NCBI GenBank assembly: GCA_051872395.1
Contig: JBJEDU010000032.1
Location: 1 to 64,000, forward strand
Direction of reading: 5' to 3'
From: JBJEDU01 sp051872395
GTDB taxonomy: Bacteria; Bacillota_I; Bacilli_A; RFN20; CAG-826
Length of the DNA stretch: 64,000 nucleotides
Under the pieces are notes generated by a model, which was not told the DNA's origin, searched no databases, and was given only the letters and a program-made list of their open reading frames with translations. Made by a program: the position numbers and the translations under genes. The stretch's first letter is position 1. Every line of letters starts with the position of its first letter. Below are positions 35,855 to 44,094 of this stretch, in pieces.

Positions 35855-35879
35855 TACTATATAATATAAGGCAGTTATA

Positions 35880-35996
35880 TATCTTATCAAGAATCGCGAA
35901 AAGAAGATGTAAAATCGCGATAGCAACTCTTATATAAAAATAAGTAAGTGCTCTCTTCAGCGGATTTATCCGAACGATAAGTTAGGAATAATTAAT
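35880..35996 (+). promoter_or_regulatory. SAM riboswitch aptamer (S-box class, divergent P2) controlling metK
   Basis: P1 pairs CTTATC (35883-35888) with GATAAG (35976-35981). The S-box landmarks TATCAAGA, AGCAAC and AGTGCT are present. P2 is a continuous TCGCGA/TCGCGA helix whose loop GAAGA can pair with TCTTC in J3/4 (pseudoknot). P3 is CTTAT/ATAAG and P4 CGGAT/ATCCG. The P1 3' arm runs into TTAGGAA, the 5' arm of an antiterminator. A TATAAT-like box lies at 35869-35874. Confidence 0.82.
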
Positions 35997-36026
35997 AAAC
36001 CTTCCTGACTTTGGGAAGGTTTTTTA
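35997..36026 (+). terminator. Riboswitch terminator before metK
   Basis: AACCTTCC/GGAAGGTT stem followed by a T run; its 5' arm TTCCTGA alternatively pairs with TTAGGAA at 35981-35988 to form the antiterminator. Confidence 0.9.
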
Positions 36027-36050
36027 AATGAGAAAGGAAATTACATCGTT

Positions 36051-37229
36051 ATGGAAAAACAAAAAATATTATTTACTTCTGAATCAGTATCAGAAGGACA
36101 CCCTGATAAAGTATGCGATCAAATCGCTGATGAAATTTTAGATAGATTTTTATCTCAAGACCCTTCAAGTCATGTCGCTATCGAAGTATTTGCTAGTGAA
36201 AATTTTGTTCTTGTCGGTGGAGAATATTTATCAAAAGGAACAGTCGATATTGAGCAAACAGTCAAAGATGTTTTAAAACGAATTGGTTATGATAAAGAAG
36301 AATTAGGCACTGATTATCATACTGTAACAGTCTTGAATAAAACTAAACCACAATCAGGGGAAATTAATAACGCTGTAAAGAATTTAAAAGATGAAGATTT
36401 AGGAGCCGGTGATCAAGGTATCATGTTTGGTTATGCGACTGATGAAAGCGAAGGCTTTATGCCTTTAGCGATTTCTTTAGCTCATAAGTTAGTGCGTGAA
36501 GCTACCAAACAAAGAAAAGAAGGAAAGTTTTTACATGCTCGTCCTGATATGAAATCACAAGTTACTATCGATTACACTGATACTAATTGTATTAGAATTG
36601 ATAATATTTTAATGTCTTGTCAACATGACGATAATATAAATCTCGATGAATTCAAAAAATATATTCATGATAATATCATGGTTAAAGTAGCAAAATCTTT
36701 TAATTTAAATGATGATTTTACTTATTTAATCAATCCTTCAGGTTCGTTTATTTTAGGCGGTCCAAGTGGTGACACTGGCGTGACTGGAAGAAAAATTATT
36801 GTCGATACTTATGGAGGATACGCTGAACATGGTGGTGGGGCTTTTTCTGGAAAAGATCCAACAAAAGTTGATAGAAGCGCTACTTATATGGCACGTTATA
36901 TTGCTAAAAATTTAGTAGCAGCAGGGGTGAGTAAACGACTTCTTGTTCAATTATCCTACGCGATTGGTTTATCTCATCCTTTGTCAATAAGCGTTAAAAC
37001 TTATCACACTTCAAATTATAATGACGATGTCATTTTAGATATTATTAATAAAGTTTTTGATTTAAGACCTGGAATGATAATTAAAAATTTCTCACTCAAC
37101 AAACCTTCTTTTAAGTATGCTGAGTTATGTAATTATGGTCATTTTGGTCGTCCAGATTTAATTCTTCCATGGGAAAAATTAGATAAGGTCGAAGAAATTA
37201 AAAAGCTTTTAAATGAAAGCAAAAAGTAA
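36051..37229 (+). CDS. metK: S-adenosylmethionine synthetase
   Basis: 392 residues; makes SAM from methionine and ATP. Signature motifs GAGDQGIMFGYATDE and GGGAFSGKDPTKVDRS are intact, as is the N-terminal FTSESVSEGHPDKVCDQ. Expression is expected to fall when SAM is high, through the upstream riboswitch. AAAGGA lies 12 nt before the ATG. Confidence 0.98.
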   Translation: MEKQKILFTSESVSEGHPDKVCDQIADEILDRFLSQDPSSHVAIEVFASENFVLVGGEYLSKGTVDIEQTVKDVLKRIGYDKEELGTDYHTVTVLNKTKPQSGEINNAVKNLKDEDLGAGDQGIMFGYATDESEGFMPLAISLAHKLVREATKQRKEGKFLHARPDMKSQVTIDYTDTNCIRIDNILMSCQHDDNINLDEFKKYIHDNIMVKVAKSFNLNDDFTYLINPSGSFILGGPSGDTGVTGRKIIVDTYGGYAEHGGGAFSGKDPTKVDRSATYMARYIAKNLVAAGVSKRLLVQLSYAIGLSHPLSISVKTYHTSNYNDDVILDIINKVFDLRPGMIIKNFSLNKPSFKYAELCNYGHFGRPDLILPWEKLDKVEEIKKLLNESKK

Positions 37230-37350
37230 TAAAAAATTATTTTTAATATTTTCACTAATTTCGTTAGAAACTAATATAAAATTTCAAACTTATAAGTTAT
37301 AATATAAGTGCAAGCTTTTCTAATTTAATTTGGAAAGGAGTGATAATCAT

Positions 37351-37902
37351 ATGAAATACCAAATTATCGGAAAAAACATTGAGGTAACCGAAGGTATTTC
37401 GAATGCCGTCATTAAGAAATTATCCCGGTTGGATAAGTATTTTTTAATTGACGATAACGTCAATTGCCGCGTTGTTGTTAGTGCGCATGTCGAAATTCAA
37501 AAAGTTGAAGTGACAATTTTTATGCCTAAGCTTACCTTAAGAGCGGAGGTTGAAAATTCAGATCTCTATGCCGCTATTGATCTTGCTATTGATAAGTTAG
37601 AAGGTCAAATGAGAAAACTAAAAACAAGGATGGATAGAAGCAATTCGCGACTTTCACTCGGCGAATCGATAGCTTTTGAAAACATCGAAGAAGATAATAA
37701 CAATTCTAAAAATGATGTTATTGTCAGAACCAAATCTTATTATTTAGAGCCAATGACTCTCGATGAGGCAATTACGAGAATGGATGCTCTTGGACATGAC
37801 TTCTTCCTTTATTTAGATGAAGAAGATGATCGAATTTCAGTTGCTTATGTCCGTCGTGATGGTGGATATGGAATTATTCAAGCTGAAAATCCAATAAAAT
37901 AA
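37351..37902 (+). CDS. hpf: Ribosome hibernation-promoting factor, long form
   Basis: 183 residues. The N-terminal S30AE/YfiA domain (about 1-100) binds the decoding centre; the C-terminal dimerisation domain (about 127-180: VRTKSYYLEPMTLDEAITRM, DEEDDRISVAYVRRDGGYGII) drives 100S dimer formation. ATG at 37351 follows GGAAAGGAG; a start seven codons earlier would lie in the ribosome site. A terminator follows. Confidence 0.95.
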   Translation: MKYQIIGKNIEVTEGISNAVIKKLSRLDKYFLIDDNVNCRVVVSAHVEIQKVEVTIFMPKLTLRAEVENSDLYAAIDLAIDKLEGQMRKLKTRMDRSNSRLSLGESIAFENIEEDNNNSKNDVIVRTKSYYLEPMTLDEAITRMDALGHDFFLYLDEEDDRISVAYVRRDGGYGIIQAENPIK

Positions 37903-37930
37903 TAAAAAAATTATTAAAAAAAGACATTAA

Positions 37931-37962
37931 GAGGGAATTGAATTATTCAATTCCTTCTTTTT
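37931..37962 (+). terminator. Terminator after hpf
   Basis: GGAATTGAA/TTCAATTCC perfect 9-bp stem with a 3-nt loop, then TTCTTTTTATT. Confidence 0.85.
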
Positions 37963-37963
37963 A

Positions 37964-37991
37964 TTGAGAAATTTTCATAGTTGTGTATAAT
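37964..37991 (+). promoter_or_regulatory. Promoter of the Cof-type HAD gene
   Basis: TTGAGA, 16 nt, TATAAT; the -10 ends 12 nt before the ATG and no ribosome site is seen. Confidence 0.6.
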
Positions 37992-38003
37992 AATAAAAAG
38001 TAT

Positions 38004-38849
38004 ATGAGTAAATTATTAGCAACAGATTTAGATGGGACGCTATTTTATCCAAAAAATATTTCCCGCTGTATACCAAAAAAGAACGTTAAATTTTTAAGAA
38101 AATTTATTGATGAAGGAAACAAAGTTGTTGTCGTTTCTTCAAGAAGTTCATTTTTCACTAAAAAACTTTCTGTTGAAATTGATCGACCTATCGATTTTTT
38201 AAACTGTTCTTCTGCTGAAATAATTTCTGATGGAAAGGTCATTAGAAGCAAAACTATACCAAACAATGTCTTAAAAAAGATATTGGATGAAATTGATGAA
38301 AAATTTAAACCTGCCGCGTTTTTATTAACATCTAAAAAATATCCAATCATCATTAAAGACTTGCACCGTAAATCCACTTTCTTCAAATGTTTTTATGGCT
38401 TATATGAATGGTTTCAATTCTCTTATCGAGAAGATTATTTATTAAATAATGATATTTTCGATGAAGAAGTTGCAAATGGTGAAATTTATAAAGTGATGAT
38501 CTTCTATGGCTTAAGAAGAAAAAATGGGGAGATTTCTAAAGAAATAAATAAAATAATTCGCTCAGATTACCCGGAAATTGAATCTAGTTGGAGTTCGATA
38601 CTTAATGAACTCACACCAAAAGATTGTTCAAAAGGAGAAGGACTTGAATATTATTGCAACGCGAAAGGCATTGATCCAAAAGATGTTTATGTCGTTGGTG
38701 ATAGTGGAAATGATATTTCAATGTTTAACTCGTTCCATGAGAACTCCTTTGCGATGAAACATAGTTCTCAAAGCGTTCAAAAATACGCTAATCATGTTGT
38801 TTCTCGCGTTTATAAAATCGCTGATTATGTCTTGAAAGGAGAAAAATAA
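38004..38849 (+). CDS. Cof-type HAD-IIB hydrolase
   Basis: 281 residues. Motif I ATDLDGTLF, SSRSS (motif II), Lys motif III in PKDCSKGEGLEYY, and motif IV VYVVGDSGNDISMF. Sugar-phosphate or flavin-phosphate phosphatase; substrate not predictable. ATG at 38004 is chosen because the alternative GTG start would include the promoter. Confidence 0.88.
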   Translation: MSKLLATDLDGTLFYPKNISRCIPKKNVKFLRKFIDEGNKVVVVSSRSSFFTKKLSVEIDRPIDFLNCSSAEIISDGKVIRSKTIPNNVLKKILDEIDEKFKPAAFLLTSKKYPIIIKDLHRKSTFFKCFYGLYEWFQFSYREDYLLNNDIFDEEVANGEIYKVMIFYGLRRKNGEISKEINKIIRSDYPEIESSWSSILNELTPKDCSKGEGLEYYCNAKGIDPKDVYVVGDSGNDISMFNSFHENSFAMKHSSQSVQKYANHVVSRVYKIADYVLKGEK

Positions 38850-38853
38850 ATTT

Positions 38854-39729
38854 ATGAATCAAGCTTCACGATACATTTTTGAACTCTATTATTATTTACT
38901 CAATTTTAGAGATACATTAGAATTCGTTTTACCAAAAGATCATAGTAAGAAAATTTATGATCAAAGAAAAGCTGTTATTGAAAACGGAATTAAAGAAAAT
39001 ACTCCACTTGGTCAATTTTTATTACAGAATAAAGAAAATGGTGAAAAAATCAAAGAAAACATTAATAATGTTTTAACTGATTTATACGCTGAAGATTCTA
39101 CCGTTTTAGTTCCAAATGGTGATTTGATTAGAGTTGACCACACTCAACATTTAAAAATTTATCAATCTATTATAGGTTTAGCAGAACAATTACGCGATAT
39201 TGTTTATGGATATATCAACTTTGCTCGTGGTCGTAATGAATTAGAAGAAAGTATTTTTGATCTTGTCAAGAAAGATGAAGTTTTATATCGTACTATCGTC
39301 GTTATGTTAATTATGAGAGACTTTGAAAAATCTTTTGGAGAATTCCAAAAAGTAATGTCTGAAAATGGTGGAAAACCATCTCCTCAATCAAATTTTATTG
39401 TTCAAAATGAAATTTCGATAATGAGTAATTTAATCCGTTTCTCTCGTCAACACACTCACGCGACTGATAACACAACATTAGATTTACTTGATAAAGTTAA
39501 TCAAGTTATCGAAATGGCGGAAGGTAGAAGAGATAGAAGAAATAATAAATCATTCAAAGAATTATTTGATGAAATCAATACAGACATTTCAAAATATCTC
39601 AGCAGTGTTGAATCTTTGTGGAAAAATGCCTATGATAAAGTATTGAAAGAAGTTATTGAATTTCAAAATTCTAATAAAAAAGAAAACGAAAATCTAAAAA
39701 CTTTCGATTCGAATGCTAATGAAGCGTAA
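38854..39729 (+). CDS. Unknown helical cytosolic protein
   Basis: 291 residues, mostly helical by composition, no membrane segments or signal peptide, and a hydrophilic C-terminal tail (NSNKKENENLKTF). No known family recognised. It follows the HAD gene by 4 nt and precedes a small membrane protein, with which it may act. Confidence 0.6.
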   Translation: MNQASRYIFELYYYLLNFRDTLEFVLPKDHSKKIYDQRKAVIENGIKENTPLGQFLLQNKENGEKIKENINNVLTDLYAEDSTVLVPNGDLIRVDHTQHLKIYQSIIGLAEQLRDIVYGYINFARGRNELEESIFDLVKKDEVLYRTIVVMLIMRDFEKSFGEFQKVMSENGGKPSPQSNFIVQNEISIMSNLIRFSRQHTHATDNTTLDLLDKVNQVIEMAEGRRDRRNNKSFKELFDEINTDISKYLSSVESLWKNAYDKVLKEVIEFQNSNKKENENLKTFDSNANEA

Positions 39730-39749
39730 TAATTAAACGAGGTGTAGTT

Positions 39750-40109
39750 ATGAAAAAGATGACAAAAAAACAAACTAAAATATTCGAAATAGTATTTTAT
39801 TCAATTCAAGGCGCTGTTATGCTTTGGGGACTTACCTATGTCGTATTAGGATTACTTGGCATGTATTTACCGATTCCTACTAGTCAAAATGCTTTGAATG
39901 ATTTTTCATCATTTATGCAAAAAACTTTTGGTTTACCAACATTATATTGGGGATTAATTATTTTCGCTGTTGGTGCATTAATTATGGTTATCGCTTTACT
40001 TAAAATTGCTAAAGGAAAAGATAAAGAATTTGAACAACATCAACGTCGTCAAGCTCGTTTGAATATCGAATCTGCTCCTGCTACTCCTAGCGAAACCACT
40101 AACGAATAA
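39750..40109 (+). CDS. Small membrane protein, two helices
   Basis: 119 residues, two helices at about 13-35 and 65-87, separated by an external loop, with a basic then Ala/Pro/Thr-rich cytosolic tail. An ACGAGGTG ribosome site precedes the ATG. No family recognised. Last gene of the run from 38.0 kb; a terminator follows. Confidence 0.65.
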   Translation: MKKMTKKQTKIFEIVFYSIQGAVMLWGLTYVVLGLLGMYLPIPTSQNALNDFSSFMQKTFGLPTLYWGLIIFAVGALIMVIALLKIAKGKDKEFEQHQRRQARLNIESAPATPSETTNE

Positions 40110-40146
40110 CTTATATTATTTTATTAAGATATTATCATTTAAATTT

Positions 40147-40179
40147 GGTTAGATTTATTAAATAAGTCTAACCTTTTTT
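40147..40179 (+). terminator. Terminator before the hsp20 control region
   Basis: GGTTAGA/TCTAACC stem over an AT loop, then TTTTTT. The stretch from here to the hsp20 start (about 240 nt) is AT-rich and otherwise holds only the CIRCE/promoter unit. Confidence 0.82.
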
Positions 40180-40342
40180 ATTTAGTTTTTCTTTATTTAA
40201 ATAATCTTCTTTATCTATAAAATAAAAAAACATTTTGATGAAATTATTTTATTTCTCTTTAAAACTGAATTATTTTTTTATTTTTTAGCAGAAAAAAATT
40301 TTTGTGATAATTATTATATAATTATTTATAATTATATATATT

Positions 40343-40369
40343 TTAGCACTCACTATTGACGAGTGCTAA
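40343..40369 (+). promoter_or_regulatory. CIRCE element (HrcA operator)
   Basis: TTAGCACTC, 9 nt, GAGTGCTAA: a perfect match to the CIRCE consensus. It indicates heat-shock repression by HrcA. Confidence 0.97.
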
Positions 40370-40383
40370 AAATGGTGTATTAT
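40356..40383 (+). promoter_or_regulatory. hsp20 promoter embedded in CIRCE
   Basis: TTGACG in the CIRCE spacer, 16 nt, TATTAT. HrcA bound to CIRCE would cover the -35 and block RNA polymerase. Confidence 0.7.
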
Positions 40384-40419
40384 ATAAGTGTGCTTAAAAA
40401 AGCAGAGGAGGAAAATAAA

Positions 40420-40812
40420 ATGAACAAATACTCAATAGGTTTCTTCGATCCTTTATTCGATGATGATTTATTCTCTTTTAACAAGAAAGTCAATTATATG
40501 AGAACTGATATTAAAGAGAACGAGACCAATTACATATTAGAAGTTGAATTACCAGGAGTTAATAAAGAAAATGTCTCTTTAAAATTAAACGATGGTTATT
40601 TGACAGTATCTTATAAACATGAAGCTAAAGAAGTGGATGACAAATTCGTCCATCAAGAACGCTACTGCTCTTCAATGTCTAGAAGCTTCTATGTTGGTGA
40701 TAATATTCACGAAGAAGATATTGAAGCGTCTTATGTTGATGGTATCTTAAAAATCACTTTCCCTAAGAAACCAGAAGTTAAAAACGTGGAAAAAACTATT
40801 GCTATAAAATAG
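40420..40812 (+). CDS. Small heat shock protein, Hsp20/alpha-crystallin family
   Basis: 130 residues. The alpha-crystallin domain spans about 28-125 (MRTDIKENETNYILEVELPG, LTVSYKH, SMSRSFYVGDNI, DGILKITFPKK). It holds unfolding proteins in a refoldable state. ATG at 40420 follows AGAGGAGG; upstream in-frame starts lie between promoter and ribosome site and are rejected. Regulation by HrcA is implied by CIRCE. Confidence 0.95.
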   Translation: MNKYSIGFFDPLFDDDLFSFNKKVNYMRTDIKENETNYILEVELPGVNKENVSLKLNDGYLTVSYKHEAKEVDDKFVHQERYCSSMSRSFYVGDNIHEEDIEASYVDGILKITFPKKPEVKNVEKTIAIK

Positions 40813-40846
40813 TTGTTTCTATAAAAAACCTAAAAACCCCTTATAG

Positions 40847-40886
40847 TAAAATCGAGATAGCAAATTGAACACTATCTCGATTTTAT
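40847..40886. terminator. Bidirectional terminator overlapping the end of the EFR1-like gene
   Basis: AAAATCGAGATAG pairs perfectly with CTATCTCGATTTT. It ends hsp20 on the plus strand and the EFR1-like gene on the minus strand, whose last codons and stop lie inside the stem. Confidence 0.88.
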
Positions 40887-41759
40887 TTTCTGATATTTCT
40901 CATCAATTTCTTTAAAATAATCGTAATAACAAGAATAAAAACCTTTTTCGATTTTTTCTTTGATGTAATCACCTTTGATACTTGGATCGTTTTTAATTTT
41001 TTCTAAGTTATATTCTCCATTAACTTTCCAAGAATTAAAAAGTCCAATTTTTATGCAATCTTTTGGACAATAAAATGAGCAGCGCATGCACATTAAGCAG
41101 TGGTGATGAAATTTAATTTTTCCGTTTTTGATATATATGTTGTTGTTTGGGCAGGCATTTAAACATTTATTACAATGAAGACATTTACTTTCGTCAACTT
41201 TATAGAACAAAGAATTAACTGGTCCTCCAATTGATTGAATAGAAACGAAGAAAGAATAAAATTGATCTAATTTTGAATATTCTAATAATTTGATGTTGGC
41301 TTCTTCTAATTCAGAAAGCATTATTTCTAATAACTTATCATCGTAAATTAATAATTGTTTGACAAAATTATCAGCGAAACGGAAATGAATATTATACGGC
41401 AAAAGAAAATGATATTCTTTAACATCGTTTGAATTAATTAATTTTAATAATTTTCTAGAACTGGTGTTATTAATTTTATAACATTCACCTGATTGTTTGG
41501 CGATGATATATTTTTTATTTTTAATAAAAGTTAATTTCTTTAAATATTTCAAAAAGAAATGAGGAATATTAAATCCATAAATCGGATAAGAAATAATTAT
41601 TAAATCATAAATATTTAAATCGATTATTTGACTTTTATAGTCAATTTCAAATTTATCGACTTTAATTTCTTTATATTTATTATATAATCCATTTATGATG
41701 AGATTTACTAAATAACGAGTATTAAAAGTTCCGGTATAGTAAATAATTGCGCATTTCAT
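40872..41759 (-). CDS. EFR1-family flavodoxin/ferredoxin protein
   Basis: 295 residues. N-terminal flavodoxin-like domain (YYTGTFNTRYL, YPIYGFNIPHF) followed by two 4Fe-4S motifs: CLHCNKCLNACP and CLMCMRCSFYCP. It is a low-potential electron-transfer protein of anaerobes; its partners are unknown. Its ATG shares one base with the stop of the upstream anchored protein. Confidence 0.85.
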   Translation of the reverse strand: MKCAIIYYTGTFNTRYLVNLIINGLYNKYKEIKVDKFEIDYKSQIIDLNIYDLIIISYPIYGFNIPHFFLKYLKKLTFIKNKKYIIAKQSGECYKINNTSSRKLLKLINSNDVKEYHFLLPYNIHFRFADNFVKQLLIYDDKLLEIMLSELEEANIKLLEYSKLDQFYSFFVSIQSIGGPVNSLFYKVDESKCLHCNKCLNACPNNNIYIKNGKIKFHHHCLMCMRCSFYCPKDCIKIGLFNSWKVNGEYNLEKIKNDPSIKGDYIKEKIEKGFYSCYYDYFKEIDEKYQKIKSR

Positions 41760-43357
41760 TAGTTTAATTTTAGATTGATGTAACCATTATCATTTAAAGT
41801 ATCGCCTACGATACTAAATTCTAAGTCTCCTCCAAGCATCGCGATGGTATCTTTGATTTCTTGAGAGAATAATGAAAATAAATCGATAGTGATAGTTTTA
41901 TTGACTTTATCCACTGTTAAAAATCCAGTAGTATCGCTAAAGTTACTAACAAGAATATCAAACAATAAATCAATTGTTTCCTCATTAGCGGTTAAATTAC
42001 CGAAATAAACATTGCTTAGCGATAAAAGAATTTTGTTTGAATTGTTATTTATTGACATAAAATCCATAAAGATAGAAGTGTCAAATCCATTGACTGAAAA
42101 TCCGATATCTAAATAAAGTTTGTCATTTAAGAAATTGATATAAAAGTCATCGATCGCGAAGTAATTATAATTGAAATTGTTTTCTGATATTTCTTTTTCT
42201 AAAAGGAAATTATATCCGATTAAATCTTGTAATTTTAAATATCCATTAAATTCATCTTCATCAATTTTTAAGATACTTTCATTTGGATTTGAATATGTGA
42301 TTTTATTGTTGATGACTGTTTTTAAATCTACAGAATCTTCATATGTTATTCCTTGATATAAAGAATTGACGGTTATTCCAATTGAAGATAAATCTACTCC
42401 ATTAACGATTAATTTTTCTTCATCAGTTAAATAATCAAAACCATAAATTAAATAAGAAAACATCATTTCTTTATTTTCGTTATTGATGATATTTGAATTA
42501 ACCACAGTCTCTAATTTATTTATATAAGGTTCAAAATCGACATTTGTCTCTTTATCCACTGTTTTATAAGTTGAGTTATCATCAAGATTATTGATGTCTA
42601 AATTCAATGAAATAAATTCATTTTCTTTAATTGATAAATCTAATAATCGATTTTCAAATGAAAAAGATAAAATTGAAGAAAATATCCCGCTAAAATCTTG
42701 TTCACTTAAAAGACTTTTTGCGTCAGTTATTAAATCTTTCACATAATATTTAAGTTCCCCATTTTGAAGGTCAGAATGGATTGTTAGATGGCTATCTTTA
42801 AAACTTTGTTCTAAATCTTCATCGGTAACGTTTTCTAAAATGAAAGATTTAGCAATACAATATAGCCCTCCAAGTCGACCGACTTTAAGGTCTTTAATTT
42901 TTAAGATAAAACAATCTGATAAGTAATCATCGCTATTCTTTTGCAATGTTGGGGTCAGTGTAATTTTTGCTTTTGTTTTAAAAAATGAGAGTTTTAAATC
43001 AATTGTTAAAGTTATGTCTTCTTTTGCGATATCAATGTAATAATTACTAATTACATCTCCACTTTCATCTAATAGTCCACTAGATTCAATTGTGGAGTGA
43101 AGTAATTCGTTAAATCCATATTCGCTTCCACCTATTTTGATTAATCCATCATCTTTTGTGGAATTAACACTATTGAATAAGGCGTTATTCATTTTTGTTT
43201 CAACAGTAGTGTTATTTGGATATTCTGTTTTATTAAAACTTCCATCATAAAATAACGCAAAGACTAAGGTAATAGGTAAAATAACAATAATAAAAAGCGG
43301 AATAAATATTGCTAAAAAGATTTTTAAACCTTTTTTTGAAGACTTATTTTTTGACAT
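41759..43357 (-). CDS. Unknown membrane-anchored extracellular protein
   Basis: 532 residues. A lysine-rich start (MSKNKSSKKG) and one membrane helix (about 12-36) are followed by about 490 external residues made of beta-rich segments with Asn/Asp/Ser-rich linkers. The helix is not followed by a clear cleavage site, so it is likely a type II anchor. ATG at 43357 with AGGAGAG 9 nt upstream is preferred over one 7 codons earlier. No family recognised; it is coupled to the EFR1-like gene. Confidence 0.65.
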   Translation of the reverse strand: MSKNKSSKKGLKIFLAIFIPLFIIVILPITLVFALFYDGSFNKTEYPNNTTVETKMNNALFNSVNSTKDDGLIKIGGSEYGFNELLHSTIESSGLLDESGDVISNYYIDIAKEDITLTIDLKLSFFKTKAKITLTPTLQKNSDDYLSDCFILKIKDLKVGRLGGLYCIAKSFILENVTDEDLEQSFKDSHLTIHSDLQNGELKYYVKDLITDAKSLLSEQDFSGIFSSILSFSFENRLLDLSIKENEFISLNLDINNLDDNSTYKTVDKETNVDFEPYINKLETVVNSNIINNENKEMMFSYLIYGFDYLTDEEKLIVNGVDLSSIGITVNSLYQGITYEDSVDLKTVINNKITYSNPNESILKIDEDEFNGYLKLQDLIGYNFLLEKEISENNFNYNYFAIDDFYINFLNDKLYLDIGFSVNGFDTSIFMDFMSINNNSNKILLSLSNVYFGNLTANEETIDLLFDILVSNFSDTTGFLTVDKVNKTITIDLFSLFSQEIKDTIAMLGGDLEFSIVGDTLNDNGYINLKLN

Positions 43358-43460
43358 GAATTCATACTCTCCTAACAATTGATATTATATTTATAAATTA
43401 TTATTTATTACATTAAAAATTTTGCTAATATATTTCTAGAGGAGAAAGATAATAATATTT

Positions 43461-44051
43461 ATGAAAAAGATTTTTAACGAGTTTAAAGCTTTTATTTCGC
43501 GTGGAAATATTGTTGATATGGCGGTTGGTGTTATCATCGGTTCAGCTTTTACCGCTATTGTAAATGCATTAGTTAATAATATTTTTATGCCTTTAATTAG
43601 TTCGATTACCGGAAATGGAATTGATAATTTAGTAACAATCATTCCATGGGCGACAAAATTGAGTGATGTGACTGCATCAGATTTTGATCCAGGTAAAGCC
43701 ATTGTTTTTAACGGAAGATATTATGATAAATTATCATATATCAATTGGGGATTATTCCTTCAAGCAATAATTAATTTCTTACTTATTGCTGTAGTGTTAT
43801 TTTCCATCGTTAAAATCATTAATACTTTAAGAGGAGAAGGCGAAAAAGCTAAAGTTCGTGCTATAGAACGCGCTAAAAAGAATAAAGCAAAACGAGATGC
43901 TAAACGTCGTAAGAAAGGCTTACCTGTTGAAGAAGAAGTTGTTGAAACTCCAGTAGAGGAAGAAGTTAAGGAAGAAGTAAAACCTGATCCAAGCATCGTC
44001 TTATTAACTGAGATTCGAGATTTATTAAAAGAGAAATCTGAAGATAAATAA
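43461..44051 (+). CDS. mscL: Large-conductance mechanosensitive channel MscL
   Basis: 196 residues, longer than the usual 130-150. N-terminal MKKIFNEFKAFISRGNIVDM and helix 1 VGVIIGSAFTAIVNALVNNI are textbook MscL; helix 2 is at about 95-118. A C-terminal extension rich in Lys/Arg then Glu (about 125-196) follows. It releases solutes under osmotic downshock. The ribosome site GAGGAG is 16 nt from the ATG. Confidence 0.95.
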   Translation: MKKIFNEFKAFISRGNIVDMAVGVIIGSAFTAIVNALVNNIFMPLISSITGNGIDNLVTIIPWATKLSDVTASDFDPGKAIVFNGRYYDKLSYINWGLFLQAIINFLLIAVVLFSIVKIINTLRGEGEKAKVRAIERAKKNKAKRDAKRRKKGLPVEEEVVETPVEEEVKEEVKPDPSIVLLTEIRDLLKEKSEDK

Positions 44052-44059
44052 AACAAATT

Positions 44060-44080
44060 AAGCGCTTCGGCGCTTTTTTT
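44060..44080 (+). terminator. Terminator after mscL
   Basis: AAGCGC-TTCG-GCGCTT: stem with a stable UUCG tetraloop, then seven T. Confidence 0.93.
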
Positions 44081-44082
44081 GT

Positions 44083-44088
44083 TATAAT
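44083..44088 (+). promoter_or_regulatory. -10 box, leaderless arrangement, of the MBL-fold gene
   Basis: TATAAT begins 3 nt after the T run of the mscL terminator and ends 6 nt before the ATG; no ribosome site. Confidence 0.5.
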
Positions 44089-44094
44089 TAAAGT

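Noticed and set aside
35880..36050. SMK-box (SAM-III) riboswitch before metK
   Set aside because: The SMK box hides the Shine-Dalgarno itself; here a terminator/antiterminator and S-box core motifs are present instead.
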